From contig NZ_QUCY01000013.1 in the NCBI RefSeq assembly GCF_003474385.1, positions 11,339 to 75,338 on the forward strand: 64,000 nt of DNA. The letters are read 5' to 3'. Origin of the DNA: Senegalimassilia sp003474385. GTDB taxonomy: Bacteria > Actinomycetota > Coriobacteriia > Coriobacteriales > Eggerthellaceae. The translations under genes and the position numbers were made by a program. This document shows positions 50,854 to 59,956 of this stretch, piece by piece. How positions within the stretch are numbered: position 1 is the first letter of the stretch; each line of letters starts with the position of its first letter. The notes below the pieces were generated by a model, which worked only from the letters and a program-made list of their open reading frames with translations, was not told the DNA's origin and ran no database searches.

Positions 50854-53808
50854 ATGAACCTTGAACAAGGCCAGGAACTGCACGGGTTCACCGTGCTCAC
50901 GGCCGAGCCCTTGCCCGAGATCGACGGCGATGCCTACACGCTCTCCCATCCGGTAAGCGGCGCGAAACTTCTATACCTGCGCAACGACGACCGCAACAAG
51001 GCGTTCTCCATCGCCTTCCGCACCCCTCCGGCCGACGACACCGGCGTGTTCCACATCCTGGAGCACTCGGTTTTGTGCGGTTCGGAGAAGTTCCCCGTCA
51101 AGGAGCCCTTCGTCAACCTGTTGAAAACCAGCATGCAGACATTTTTGAACGCCATGACCTTCGGCGATAAGACGCTCTATCCCGTGGCCTCCACCAACGA
51201 CCAGGACCTCATGAACCTGGCCGACGTCTACATGGACGCGGTGCTGCACCCCGACATCTACCGCAAGCGCCAGGTGTTCGAGCAGGAAGGCTGGCACCTT
51301 GAGGTGGCCGACGCCGATGAGGCCCAGGCCGAAACCGGCCGCCAGCTTACCTATAACGGCGTGGTGTACAACGAGATGAAAGGCGCGCTGTCCGATTCCA
51401 CCAGCGTGCTGTACGACCAGCTGCAGGCAAGCCTGTTCCCCGACACCCCCTACGCGTTCGAGTCCGGCGGCACCCCCGAGGCCATCCCCACGCTCACCTA
51501 CGAGCACTACCTGGAGGAACACGAACGCCACTACCGCCTGGACAACAGCTACATCGTCTTGTACGGCAACCTGGACCTTGACCGCATGCTGGCGTTCCTG
51601 GATGAGCGCTACCTGACGCCCGTGGCCGCCGAACAGGCGAAACGCCGCGAGCAGCGCGCAGCCGAGGGGCTTGCGGAGCTTGCACCGCGCACCTTGCCCG
51701 TGCAAGGGCCCGTGCGCGCCCTGGGCGTGCGCCGTGAGATGGCAACCGCGCCGGAGAACGCCTGCATGGGCCTGGGCTGGGTCATCGGGCACGTGCGCGA
51801 GCGCACGCGCATCGTGGCCGTCGATATCTTGCTCGACGCCATCGCCGGCAGCAACGAGGCACCGCTCAAGCGCGCGCTTCTGGACTCCGGTATAGCCGGG
51901 GACGTGCAGTCCTACCTGGCAGATTCCGTGCAGCAGCCCTTCGCCGTGCTGCAGGTGCGCGACTTGGGCGAAGACGCCGCGAAGCGTTTGCGCCCTGCCG
52001 TGGATGCCGAGCTTGAGCGCCTGGCCGCAGGCGGGCTTGACCACGCGCTCGTGGAGGCGTCCATCTCCCGCGCCGAGTTCGTCATGCGCGAACGCGACTT
52101 CGGCATGGCCGACGGCGTGGCGCTTGCCATGACGTCGTTGTGCGGCTGGCTCTACGACGACGATCTTGCCACAGCCTATCTGCGCTACGAGGACGACTTC
52201 GCCTACCTGCGCCGCGCGCTTGACGAGGGGTATTTCGAGGGCCTCATCCGCGAGGTGTTCCTGGACAGCGCCCATATGGCCGAGGTGGAGGTGGTCCCCG
52301 TCGAGCAGCAGGACGACCCCGGGCAGCGGCACCTGGCCGAACTGGCCGCCGGCTTCACCGATGACGACTTCCAACACGTCGAGGATGAGGTCGCGCTGCT
52401 TCGCCGCATGCAGGAGACGCCGGATGCGCCCGAGGATGTGGCAAAGCTGCCGCAACTGACGGTCGCCGACATCGGGCCAGCACCCGTCGAGCCCGCATAC
52501 GGCCTGGCCGAGGGCGCGCCCGTTCCCTGCATCCGTCATCACCTGCCGACGCGCGGCCTGGTCTTCGCCTACCGCTACTTTGATATGAGCTGCCTTGATT
52601 TCGAGGACCTGCCCTATGCGGCGGTGCTCGGCATCGTGCTGGGAAAGCTCGGCACCGATGCGCATTCGGCGGCCGAGATCGACACGCTCACCAACGGCAA
52701 GCTGGGCAACTGCTCGTTTTTCTGCGAGGTGTACGAGGACGAGCACGACCCCGATGCCGTGACACCCACGTTCGTGGCGAGCGCATCGGCATTGGCCGAA
52801 AACGTCGAATGGCTGGCCGAGCTGCCGAGCGAGATCTTGGCGAGGACCGACTTCGCCGACACCGGCAAGATCCGCGACGCGCTGCAGCAGCGCCGCATCG
52901 GCATGGAGCAGAGCTTCGCCAACGCCGGGCATGCAGCGGCCATGGCACGCCTGACGTCGTACTTCCTACCTGCCGGCGTGGTGCGCCAGCAGCTCGGCGG
53001 CGTGGACTTCCACCGCTTCCTGGTGCAGCTGCTGGATAACTTCGACGATCGCGCCGATGAACTGGTAAAACGCTTGAATGAGGTGGCGCATAAGCTGTTC
53101 GACGGATCGAACTTGCTGCTGTCGATCGCCGGCAGCGATGAGTGCGTCATGCGCTTCTGGCAATGCGCCGGCATCACGGCTGGCACGGGCAAGTCCCCTG
53201 CCGCGCTGAAGATCCCGAAGCCGAAGATGCGCAACGAGGCGTTCATCGTGCCCACCGACGTGTGCTACGCCTCCACGGGCTTCGACCGCCGCTCGCTCGG
53301 CGCGCCTTACACCGGCGTATGGCAGATCGCGGCGCGCGTGCTTTCCTACGACTACCTGTGGAACGAGGTGCGCGTGAAAGGCGGCGCCTACGGGGCGGGC
53401 TTTCAAGCGGCGCGCAGCGGCACCGTGCGCTTCTATTCGTATCGCGACCCGCATCTGGACGAGACGTTGGAGCGGTTCAACGGCACGCCCGCATGGCTTG
53501 CCGCATTCGATCCCGCGCCCGAGGAGATGGACGGCTACGTGGTCAGCACGGTCGCCGGCTTCGATGCGCCGCTCAAGGAGCGCATGCAGATCCGCCGCCA
53601 GGACGGCGACTTCCTGAGCGGGCGCACGCCCGAGGCGCGCGCGCAGACGCGAGCGGAGATGATCGGAGCAACGCCCGAGAAGCTGCGCGAGCTTGCAGGC
53701 GTCATCGAAGGGGCGCTTGGCAAGGAAGCCGTCTGCGTGTTCGGCAACAAGGCCATCCTTGAGGGCGCGAAAGCCGATCTGGACGTGATCGACCTGCTCA
53801 ACGGCTAA
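50854..53808 (+). CDS. M16C zinc metalloprotease (presequence-protease/insulinase type)
   Basis: The 984-residue protein has the inverted zinc motif HILEH at residues 67-71 and a downstream glutamate region (NDQDLMNLADVYMDAVLHP near 115). Four-domain M16C architecture fits its length: the catalytic half, a hinge around 490-540, and the inactive half with the substrate-gripping VRVKGGAYGAGF motif near 845. No signal peptide is present, so it acts on peptides in the cytoplasm. The start ATG follows AAAGG at slightly long spacing. The gene is divergent from the tail-anchored protein gene and monocistronic, closed by a strong hairpin. Degradation of unstructured peptides is the family role. Confidence 0.94.
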   Translation: MNLEQGQELHGFTVLTAEPLPEIDGDAYTLSHPVSGAKLLYLRNDDRNKAFSIAFRTPPADDTGVFHILEHSVLCGSEKFPVKEPFVNLLKTSMQTFLNAMTFGDKTLYPVASTNDQDLMNLADVYMDAVLHPDIYRKRQVFEQEGWHLEVADADEAQAETGRQLTYNGVVYNEMKGALSDSTSVLYDQLQASLFPDTPYAFESGGTPEAIPTLTYEHYLEEHERHYRLDNSYIVLYGNLDLDRMLAFLDERYLTPVAAEQAKRREQRAAEGLAELAPRTLPVQGPVRALGVRREMATAPENACMGLGWVIGHVRERTRIVAVDILLDAIAGSNEAPLKRALLDSGIAGDVQSYLADSVQQPFAVLQVRDLGEDAAKRLRPAVDAELERLAAGGLDHALVEASISRAEFVMRERDFGMADGVALAMTSLCGWLYDDDLATAYLRYEDDFAYLRRALDEGYFEGLIREVFLDSAHMAEVEVVPVEQQDDPGQRHLAELAAGFTDDDFQHVEDEVALLRRMQETPDAPEDVAKLPQLTVADIGPAPVEPAYGLAEGAPVPCIRHHLPTRGLVFAYRYFDMSCLDFEDLPYAAVLGIVLGKLGTDAHSAAEIDTLTNGKLGNCSFFCEVYEDEHDPDAVTPTFVASASALAENVEWLAELPSEILARTDFADTGKIRDALQQRRIGMEQSFANAGHAAAMARLTSYFLPAGVVRQQLGGVDFHRFLVQLLDNFDDRADELVKRLNEVAHKLFDGSNLLLSIAGSDECVMRFWQCAGITAGTGKSPAALKIPKPKMRNEAFIVPTDVCYASTGFDRRSLGAPYTGVWQIAARVLSYDYLWNEVRVKGGAYGAGFQAARSGTVRFYSYRDPHLDETLERFNGTPAWLAAFDPAPEEMDGYVVSTVAGFDAPLKERMQIRRQDGDFLSGRTPEARAQTRAEMIGATPEKLRELAGVIEGALGKEAVCVFGNKAILEGAKADLDVIDLLNG

Positions 53809-53850
53809 CGCCGCAGGACGCGGTAACGCTCGAAGGCCCTGAAAACGGCG

Positions 53851-53902
53851 AATCGCCGCAGGCAAGGCCCGCGCAAGATGCGGGACCGCGCCTGCGGCGA
53901 TT
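53851..53902 (+). terminator. Terminator of the M16 protease gene
   Basis: Outer arms of 13 bp (53851-53863 with 53890-53902) enclose an inner 5-bp hairpin, followed by T-rich sequence, 42 bp after the stop codon. Confidence 0.8.
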
Positions 53903-53971
53903 TTCGTTTGCGCTGAACGCGAAGGCGTCCCGGGAGTGATTACCCGAGCCGCCTCTGTCCAAAGCCGACGA

Positions 53972-55324
53972 TTATTCGAACTCGTCCACGAAATGCAGGA
54001 TCATGGCCGCGCTCGTGGGGGTCATGCGCTCGCCTGGCAACGTACGCTCGCTCACGGGGATGCCGCGGGCGATGATGGCCGACGTTGCCGGAGCCGGGAT
54101 GGAAAGCGTGCCATGGGCGCATTCCACTTCGCCCTTCCCCGTTTGCGCGGCCGTGGCCACGATGCGCTTGGCGCCCGTGGCTTCCACCGCCAGGCAGACG
54201 AGCAGCGTGTTGCGAATGCGGGAGCCGTCGCCGACTTCATGGAAGTGGGTTTGCTCGACCGCGCAGCCGTGCGCGACGGCCTCGGCTTCGGCCAAGATGG
54301 TGTAGATGGCGCGCATATGGCCGCGCACCGCCGGCGAAACCGCCAAGCCGTCGATGGTGGCGAGAACCTCCCCGATATCGTGATGATGGCGATCGGGGAC
54401 GCCTGCGGTATCGGCCGCCGCCTCAAGACGCTGTCGAGAATCGGGCGGCAGCTGCAGCAGGGTATCGCCCAGAAGCTGGTTGCGCGTGGCGTTCTCGGCA
54501 AGGTTCCATCTAAGGGTTTTCACGTCAGGTTCTCCTTCTCCATGTCGGCTGCCCGCACGCTCGATCATATGTGCCTGATATCCCGCGCCGAACCCGTTGT
54601 CGATGTTGACCACGGAAACGCCCGACGCGCACGAATTGAGCATAGCCAGAAGAGCCGCCACGCCGCCCAAGCTGGCACCGTAACCCACTGACGTGGGAAC
54701 GGCGATCACGGGGCACGCGGCCATCCCGCCGACCACACTGGCAAGCGCGCCCTCCATGCCCGCCACGGCCACTACGCAGCTGGCGCCTGCGATGTCCCCC
54801 CGATGCGCCAGGAGGCGATGGATGCCCGCAACCCCCACATCGTAGAGGCGCACCACACGCGATCCGAGCACCTCGGCGGTAACGGCCGCCTCCTCGGCGC
54901 AGTACAGATCGCTGGTACCTGCGCACGCTACCGCGATGTAGCTATCGCGCATCGGCTTTGCCGGCGCGCCGAGAAGGCCCAGCTGAGGAACGGGCCGATA
55001 CTCGAACGCCGCCTCAGCCTGCGGGTCGCGTGCGAGCAGCGCAGCCCGCACCGCTTCCGCCTTCTGCGCTTCAAGCCTGGTGACGAGCACGCACGCCTGA
55101 CCAGCATCGCACAGAGCCAGGCAGATATCGGCGATCTGCTCGGCCGTCTTGCCGGCGCCGTAGACCACCTCGCCAGCGCCCGTGCGCCGCGCACGATCGG
55201 TGTCAATCTTCGCGAAGCCCAGGTCGGAATAGCCCTGGTCGGCAAGGCTTCGCTGGGCATCGATCGGGCTTACCGAGCCCGACGCCACCTGCTCAAGCAT
55301 GTGCAGGACCTGCTGCGGTTCCAT
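53972..55324 (-). CDS. LarB-LarC fusion for nickel-pincer nucleotide synthesis
   Basis: The 450-residue protein joins two steps of nickel-pincer cofactor synthesis. Residues 1-245 match LarB, which carboxylates and hydrolyses nicotinic acid adenine dinucleotide: FAKIDTDRARRTGAGEVVYG, a PurE-like part with GTSDLYCAEEAA and GVAGIHRLL, and the reactive cysteine Cys232 in MLNSCASGVSVVNIDNGFGA. From about 270 it matches the middle of LarC, the nickel insertase: HHHDIGEVLATIDGL, EAEAVAHGCAVEQTHFHEVG, then CAHGTLSIPAPAT. The first 90 residues of LarC and its LarC2 part are absent. ATG 55324 follows AAAGGAG. No larA or larE is in the window. A nickel-linked role fits the hydrogenase-rich genome. Confidence 0.82.
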   Translation of the reverse strand: MEPQQVLHMLEQVASGSVSPIDAQRSLADQGYSDLGFAKIDTDRARRTGAGEVVYGAGKTAEQIADICLALCDAGQACVLVTRLEAQKAEAVRAALLARDPQAEAAFEYRPVPQLGLLGAPAKPMRDSYIAVACAGTSDLYCAEEAAVTAEVLGSRVVRLYDVGVAGIHRLLAHRGDIAGASCVVAVAGMEGALASVVGGMAACPVIAVPTSVGYGASLGGVAALLAMLNSCASGVSVVNIDNGFGAGYQAHMIERAGSRHGEGEPDVKTLRWNLAENATRNQLLGDTLLQLPPDSRQRLEAAADTAGVPDRHHHDIGEVLATIDGLAVSPAVRGHMRAIYTILAEAEAVAHGCAVEQTHFHEVGDGSRIRNTLLVCLAVEATGAKRIVATAAQTGKGEVECAHGTLSIPAPATSAIIARGIPVSERTLPGERMTPTSAAMILHFVDEFE

Positions 55325-55470
55325 AAGCCCGCTCCTTTCCCGCCCGCTCAACGCGGACCGTCGTTGATTCCCAACCATTGAAGCACTAGAAGCTAACTTC
55401 AGGTCAAGCGACATCGAAGGGCTGCACGCTTTCGCCATAGGCGCGTGGCAAAACGTCGCCCTCTACAGCA

Positions 55471-55494
55471 AGGCCCCCGCGATTGCGAGGGCCT
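55471..55494 (-). terminator. Hairpin after the binding-protein gene
   Basis: A 6-bp stem (55471-55476 with 55489-55494), extended by an inner 3-bp stem, lies 37 bp after the lipoprotein stop codon. T-tract weak. Confidence 0.5.
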
Positions 55495-55530
55495 AGATCG
55501 AAGATGAAGCCAGATGCGATGTGTTGCCGA

Positions 55531-56577
55531 TTAGTTCGAGGCGGTGCTTGCGGCGCCGTTCGAAGCGCTGGAGTCGCCAGTGCTGTTGGAATCAGCGGAA
55601 CTGCTAGCGGAATCGGCGCTGCTGGTCTTGCTGTCGGAGTCGGCCTTGTTGGTGCTGGAACCGGTGTTGCCCGTAAGCGTACCGATGGCCGCGTTGGCGG
55701 AGTTGAGCACCTCGCTCATGTCGTCCTTGTCATCGGAGGCGCCGGCGGTCAGCTTGATGCCGGAAAGGTCCATGGCGGTGCCAAGCCACTTCTTCTGGAT
55801 GACCGAGGATACGCCGTTGGAGTTCATAGCTGAAAGCGCGTTGGAAACGGCCTGCTTGAGCTGGGTGTTGCCGTCGAGCACGCCTACGCAGTAACCGCTG
55901 GCCTGCTGCATGAGCGCGACCATGTGAACGTCCATGCCGGCGTTGTTGGAAACATAGGACCCCACGACGGCGTCGGCGGCCACATACTGCACCTTGCCGG
56001 ACTCAAGCGCGGAGAAGGCGCTCTTGAGGTCCTCGGTGGTGGTGATGGTGGAGTTGTCGAACTCGTTGGTGACGGCCCAGGCGCTGTTGGAGGACACCTG
56101 CGCGGCGATCTTGGTGGAAGCGGAGTTCGCAGGCACCGTGGAGTTGGAGGACTGGGCGAACAGCGCCACGGCGGTGGGCAGATACGTGTCGGAAGTCCAG
56201 AAGCTAGGGGAATCGGACTTGTTCACGCCCATGACCACGTCGACCTTGCCGGAGGTGAGCGCACCGGCGGCGTCAGTGGAAACGTCCACGACCTCGAGCT
56301 TCAGGCCGAGCTGGTCGGCCAGGGCGGCTGCCATGTCGACGTCGATGCCGACGATCTTCGTGGAAGAGGAGGGCTGGCCGGCCAAAGGCGCGTTGTTTGC
56401 GTTGACGCCGACGCGCAGGACGCCTTCCTGGGCGATGACGGGCTTGCTGACCGAAGGCGTGGCCTCGGGCGGCGTATACGATTCCTGCTGCTGTTGGCAA
56501 CCGGTGGCAAGCAGCAGCATAGCGGCGCAGCAGACGGCCGCGGCGCAGCATGCGGCAAAGCGCTTGAGATGCTTCAT
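55531..56577 (-). CDS. Amino-acid-type solute-binding lipoprotein with Ser-rich tail
   Basis: The 348-residue protein starts with a lipoprotein signal; the lipobox ends at Cys27 (LLLATGCQQ). A family 3 solute-binding domain follows (about 50-285): GVLRVGVNANNAPLAG, VGIDVDMAAALADQLGLKLEVVD, GKVDVVMGVNKSD. These domains bind polar amino acids or cystine and deliver them to an ABC permease. No permease or ATPase gene lies beside it, so it is either an orphan partner or a receptor. The last 50 residues are Ser/Ala/Asp/Asn-rich and of low complexity. Two cysteines or a bound ligand cannot be judged. ATG 56577 follows GGAGG at 11 nt. Ligand unknown. Confidence 0.87.
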   Translation of the reverse strand: MKHLKRFAACCAAAVCCAAMLLLATGCQQQQESYTPPEATPSVSKPVIAQEGVLRVGVNANNAPLAGQPSSSTKIVGIDVDMAAALADQLGLKLEVVDVSTDAAGALTSGKVDVVMGVNKSDSPSFWTSDTYLPTAVALFAQSSNSTVPANSASTKIAAQVSSNSAWAVTNEFDNSTITTTEDLKSAFSALESGKVQYVAADAVVGSYVSNNAGMDVHMVALMQQASGYCVGVLDGNTQLKQAVSNALSAMNSNGVSSVIQKKWLGTAMDLSGIKLTAGASDDKDDMSEVLNSANAAIGTLTGNTGSSTNKADSDSKTSSADSASSSADSNSTGDSSASNGAASTASN

Positions 56578-56947
56578 GTTCCGACTTCCTCCATCTCGTG
56601 CATGTGAAAACAAGCTTCTTCCGACTGACCTAGTTTTCGACCCCACACTCGCGCACCGGGGCTTGGCTTTCGCGCCACCCTCTCCCCCGTCGCGACGGTA
56701 TGCCGCTCGTATAAACGGAGGGTGCGTCTTACCTCTAGGATACGCCGTGCTCGCCTTCGCGGACGCGCCGCGGGACTTACGTGGATCCTTTCGACCGCAT
56801 CTGCCATGGACTAGGGCCTTCGTGGAAAGCCCGCAACTACAGACTCGAAAGAAGCCTTAGTAGTGTATCAGATACGCAAGGAGCGGAGGGTTTCGCGGCG
56901 CGTTTTCCGCAAGGGTTTCGCAAGACGGAGCGCTTAAGCTTCAAAGC
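56578..56947. other. Divergent gap between the lipoprotein gene and comF
   Basis: 370 bp without a convincing gene. It must hold two promoters; I cannot place them with confidence. Confidence 0.45.
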
Positions 56948-57691
56948 ATGGGAATGCTGTCGAACATAGCAGGGGCCTGCGCCCCGATCGCCGCCGAGGC
57001 CGCGGAGGCCTTGGCCGAGACCGTGTGGCCGACGCGATGCGCGATTTGCGATACGCCCGGATACGTGCTATGCGATTCCTGCCGGGCGGCGCTCACCTAC
57101 GTGGACTGGTGGCGCGCCTGCCCCCGCTGCGGCGCGCCGTTCGGGCGCGTGCAGTGCTGCGAGTGCAACGAGGTGATGCTTGCGGCGCAAGGGCGCACGC
57201 AACCGGCATTCGACGGCATGGCGGCGGCAGTGTCTTTCGAGGAAGGCGCCGCACGCATCGTGCGCGCCTGGAAAGACGCCGGGGAAAGGCGTCTGGCATC
57301 CGAGATGGCGCGGCTCATGCTTTTCCAGGTGCCGCCCGCGTGGCTTGCCGGCGCGGTGGCGGCGCCCATACCCGCGAGCGCCGCCGCACGCCGCCGGCGC
57401 GGCTTCGACCACGGCCGCGAACTCGCCTGCGCCGTTGCCGGCATGGCGGGAATCCCCCTGGTCGAGGCGTTGGCGCGACCCCGCACCTTCGATCAGCGCG
57501 CGCTCGGGCGGCGCGGACGCATCCACAACCTGCAGGGGCGCTTCCAGGCGCTGCCGGGCGCCACGGTGCCTGCTCGCATCCTGCTCATCGACGACGTATG
57601 CACCACGGGCTCCACCATGAACGCGGCCTGCGACGCCCTGCGCGCGGCGGGTGCGGTGGAGCTGCACTGTCTGGTGTTCGCCCGTGTCTAG
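56948..57691 (+). CDS. ComF-family phosphoribosyltransferase-like protein
   Basis: The 247-residue protein begins with a zinc-ribbon of paired cysteines (PTRCAICDTPGYVLCDSCRA and CPRCGAPFGRVQCCEC). The phosphoribosyltransferase-like part shows AARRRRGFDHGRELA near 157 and the PRPP-binding motif RILLIDDVCTTGSTM near 211. ComF proteins act in DNA uptake and in fork repair with PriA; many bacteria that are not naturally competent also carry one. No other com gene is in the window. The start ATG lacks a strong ribosome-binding site; ATG 56954 is two codons later. It ends at a strong hairpin shared with the convergent GT2 gene. Confidence 0.9.
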   Translation: MGMLSNIAGACAPIAAEAAEALAETVWPTRCAICDTPGYVLCDSCRAALTYVDWWRACPRCGAPFGRVQCCECNEVMLAAQGRTQPAFDGMAAAVSFEEGAARIVRAWKDAGERRLASEMARLMLFQVPPAWLAGAVAAPIPASAAARRRRGFDHGRELACAVAGMAGIPLVEALARPRTFDQRALGRRGRIHNLQGRFQALPGATVPARILLIDDVCTTGSTMNAACDALRAAGAVELHCLVFARV

Positions 57692-57731
57692 CGAACACGC
57701 CCGCGCATATTGAATCCCGCCCGCCACGCAA

Positions 57732-57757
57732 GGAAGGCGGCCCCAAGGCCGCCTTCC
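57732..57757. terminator. Bidirectional terminator between comF and the GT2 gene
   Basis: Perfect 11-bp stem (57732-57742 with 57747-57757), CCAA loop, between convergent genes. Confidence 0.8.
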
Positions 57758-57787
57758 CGGTTTCGTATGCTGTTTCGCCGTTCAGCG

Positions 57788-59104
57788 CTAGGCGCGCTCG
57801 CGACGGGATTCGCTTTCGGCAAACTCCTGCACGTCCACGTTGATGGAGTGCTTGATGGGCTTCCAGTTGCACTTCTTCACTAGCGCCACCAACGCGATGG
57901 GCACGTACGTGAGCATGAAGAACGGGAACGTGAACATGTAGCGAATCTTCTTGCCCGTGGTGGAGTGGATGGAATCCCATTCCACGAAGGTGGTCAGCAC
58001 GCCGAACATGAACATGAACACCATGTAGTTCATGAGGCAGAAGCAGATCGACGACACCGAGGATGCCACCATGACGCCCGTGGACATAAGGCCTGCCGCT
58101 GCCAGGGCGATGATGATGGCGTTGAACGTCACGCTGATGATGGTGAGCAGCATGCCCGGCGCGATGGTCATGAGCATGTCGTAGCAGGCGAAACGGCTGC
58201 CCTTGGGGTTGGTGGCGATGCCCTTGGCCAATCGTGCTCCGTAGTGCCAGAACACCTGGTAGAAACCCTTCGCCCAACGGAAACGCTGGTTCCAGGAATC
58301 GCGGAACGTGACGGGCTGCTCGTCATAGAGCACGGCCGTGGGCGTGTAGCTGATGCGCTCGCCCTCCAGGATGGAGTTGGCGGAAAACTCGATGTCCTCG
58401 GTGAGCAGATGCCACTTCCAGCCACCGTTGCGTTCGATGATCTTCGCGGACACGAAGAAGCCCGTGCCGGAAACGGCGCAGCTGGTGTTGAGCGTCAAGC
58501 GAGCCTGGTTGAGGAACTTCGCCTCACGCAGGAACCACACGGCGTAACCGGCGGAGATCCAGTTGCTGTCGTAGTTCTTGGAGTTACGGTAGCTGGTGGA
58601 TGCGACGGCGCCGTTGTCGAAGGTCTTGTTCATCTCGCGGAAGTAGTTCACGTCGAGCACGTTGTCGGCGTCGAAGACGAAATACGCCTCATAGCCGCGA
58701 TCGGCATATTGGCTGCGGATGACGTTGAAGCCGTAATCGAGCGCGTAACCCTTGCCCACCTGCTCGGCATTGAAACGCGGGAACACGATGGCGCCGGCCT
58801 CGCGAGCGACCTCGGCAGTGTTATCAGTGCAGTTGTCGGCGATGACGAACACGTCGATAAGCTCGCTCGGGTAGTTCTGCACCTTGATCGAGTGGATGAG
58901 CTGGCCGATGACCGCGCTTTCGTTGCGCGCGCTGATGACGGCGGCGAACTTGTGGTTCTTCTTCGCTACAAGCTGCTTGGGCTTGCGGGTGAGCACCACG
59001 AACACGTAGTAAAGCTGATACGTATAGCAGATGGTGAACGCCAAGAAGACGCAGAAGTTGAATATGTCCACGAACGAGATATGCGAGAAGAACTGATCTA
59101 GCAC
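57788..59104 (-). CDS. Membrane GT2 glycosyltransferase of the processive (QxxRW) type
   Basis: The 438-residue protein has one N-terminal helix (about 12-32), a cytoplasmic GT-A domain and four C-terminal helices (about 300-415). Catalytic landmarks are FAAVISARNESAVIGQL near 52, the UDP/metal site FDADN near 141, a TED base motif in LLTEDIEFSAN near 235, and QRFRW near 270, the QxxRW motif of synthases that make a polymer and pass it through the membrane. GTG 59104 follows AAAGGAGC closely; the longer frame upstream is not protein-like. No polysaccharide genes lie beside it. Product and acceptor are unknown. Confidence 0.88.
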   Translation of the reverse strand: MLDQFFSHISFVDIFNFCVFLAFTICYTYQLYYVFVVLTRKPKQLVAKKNHKFAAVISARNESAVIGQLIHSIKVQNYPSELIDVFVIADNCTDNTAEVAREAGAIVFPRFNAEQVGKGYALDYGFNVIRSQYADRGYEAYFVFDADNVLDVNYFREMNKTFDNGAVASTSYRNSKNYDSNWISAGYAVWFLREAKFLNQARLTLNTSCAVSGTGFFVSAKIIERNGGWKWHLLTEDIEFSANSILEGERISYTPTAVLYDEQPVTFRDSWNQRFRWAKGFYQVFWHYGARLAKGIATNPKGSRFACYDMLMTIAPGMLLTIISVTFNAIIIALAAAGLMSTGVMVASSVSSICFCLMNYMVFMFMFGVLTTFVEWDSIHSTTGKKIRYMFTFPFFMLTYVPIALVALVKKCNWKPIKHSINVDVQEFAESESRRERA

Positions 59105-59628
59105 CTTTGCTCCTTTTACGGGCCGCACTCGCTTCGCGGCCGACCTTAGACGCCGCCTTCGGCGCCCCCAGATACCCATACGGCATCAGGCAACGTCCCG
59201 CGCGCATGTGCTGTAGTTGTAGGTTCGTTGTAAGCGGAACGTTTCAAACCTAAAGAAGTATAGCGGCATGCGGCTCATTTGTCGCGCGAACAGAGGCGTT
59301 TACACCGATATACGACCGCTAACAGGCGGAATCGCCCCATTTGCACACAGGGTCCGCACACGCCCTTCATAATCTAAGGCCTCAGAGCGCATGCGAAAAA
59401 GACCAGCAAACACATCGTCGATCGCAGACATGCACATGCTCACGTTATTCTCGAATTCGCCCAAATCATACGGGCAACGATCGCTCCATCCGATATTCGA
59501 ATCGAGCCGAATACCGCTCCAGCCCTTTCGAGCAAACAAAAACCTTAGAGTCGATTGCGCGCTGCATAGTTAGCAACGAAAACCGTAAAACATAGATTTC
59601 ACTTTACACTCGTGCGCGATTGCATTGC
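59105..59628. other. Long gap, AT-richer, no supported gene
   Basis: About 520 bp between the GT2 gene and the promoter of the small gene at 59717. GC content is visibly lower than in the flanks. A minus-strand frame of 79 codons (59300-59539) opens with TTG, has no ribosome-binding site and no family I recognise, so I do not call it a gene. A lost or acquired segment is possible. Confidence 0.5.
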
Positions 59629-59697
59629 TTTGAGCAGCGAGGGGACTATAATGCATAGCTAGAAAGTTGGGGATTGCCCCAATCTTGATTAGAACAG
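59628..59697 (+). promoter_or_regulatory. Promoter and leader hairpin of the 56-codon gene
   Basis: TTGCTT (about 59628-59633) and a perfect TATAAT (about 59650-59655) are 16 bp apart. In the transcribed leader a perfect 6-bp stem with a 4-nt loop (TTGGGG-ATTG-CCCCAA, about 59668-59684) lies some 30 bp before the start codon. It may stabilise the mRNA. Confidence 0.65.
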
Positions 59698-59716
59698 GCA
59701 TGAAAGGACAGCGGAC

Positions 59717-59887
59717 ATGAGCAAGGAGCCGTTAGCGAACGTCGCAAGCGATCAAATGAACGCAAAAGAGGATATTAAAGCTGGTTCTTCTTTTGCCGCA
59801 TCAGGCACCTGCGCGTCCAACCCATGCATTATGGGCAAGTACCAGGGCCGTTATACGAATCGTCGTGGCGGCATCAGGAAGCGCTAA
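59717..59887 (+). CDS. 56-residue peptide of unknown family with C-x4-C and basic tail
   Basis: The product has two halves. Residues 1-31 are polar to acidic and leader-like (MSKEPLANVASDQMNAKEDI, then KAGSSFAASG). Residues 32-56 hold Cys32 and Cys37 (TCASNPCIMG) and a strongly basic tail with Arg/Lys at seven of the last 16 positions (KYQGRYTNRRGGIRKR). AAAGGA precedes the ATG at good spacing. The gene has its own near-consensus promoter, a leader hairpin and a strong terminator, so it is a stand-alone, probably well-expressed unit. No radical SAM, lanthipeptide or protease gene adjoins it. It could be a modified peptide, a metal-binding or a nucleic-acid-binding peptide; none can be chosen from sequence alone. 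Confidence 0.72.
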   Translation: MSKEPLANVASDQMNAKEDIKAGSSFAASGTCASNPCIMGKYQGRYTNRRGGIRKR

Positions 59888-59928
59888 ATATCATTTAGAC
59901 TCGATTGCATTGCCAAATCAAATCAGCG

Positions 59929-59956
59929 AAAGGGGCCGGGGCTTCCCGGCCCCTTT
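59929..59956 (+). terminator. Terminator of the 56-codon gene
   Basis: Perfect 12-bp stem (59929-59940 with 59945-59956), GCTT loop, ending in TTT; 41 bp after the stop codon. Confidence 0.9.

Noticed and set aside
59300..59539. Minus-strand 79-codon frame in the AT-richer gap
   Set aside because: TTG start without ribosome-binding site, no recognised family, no operon context. Kept only as a note.
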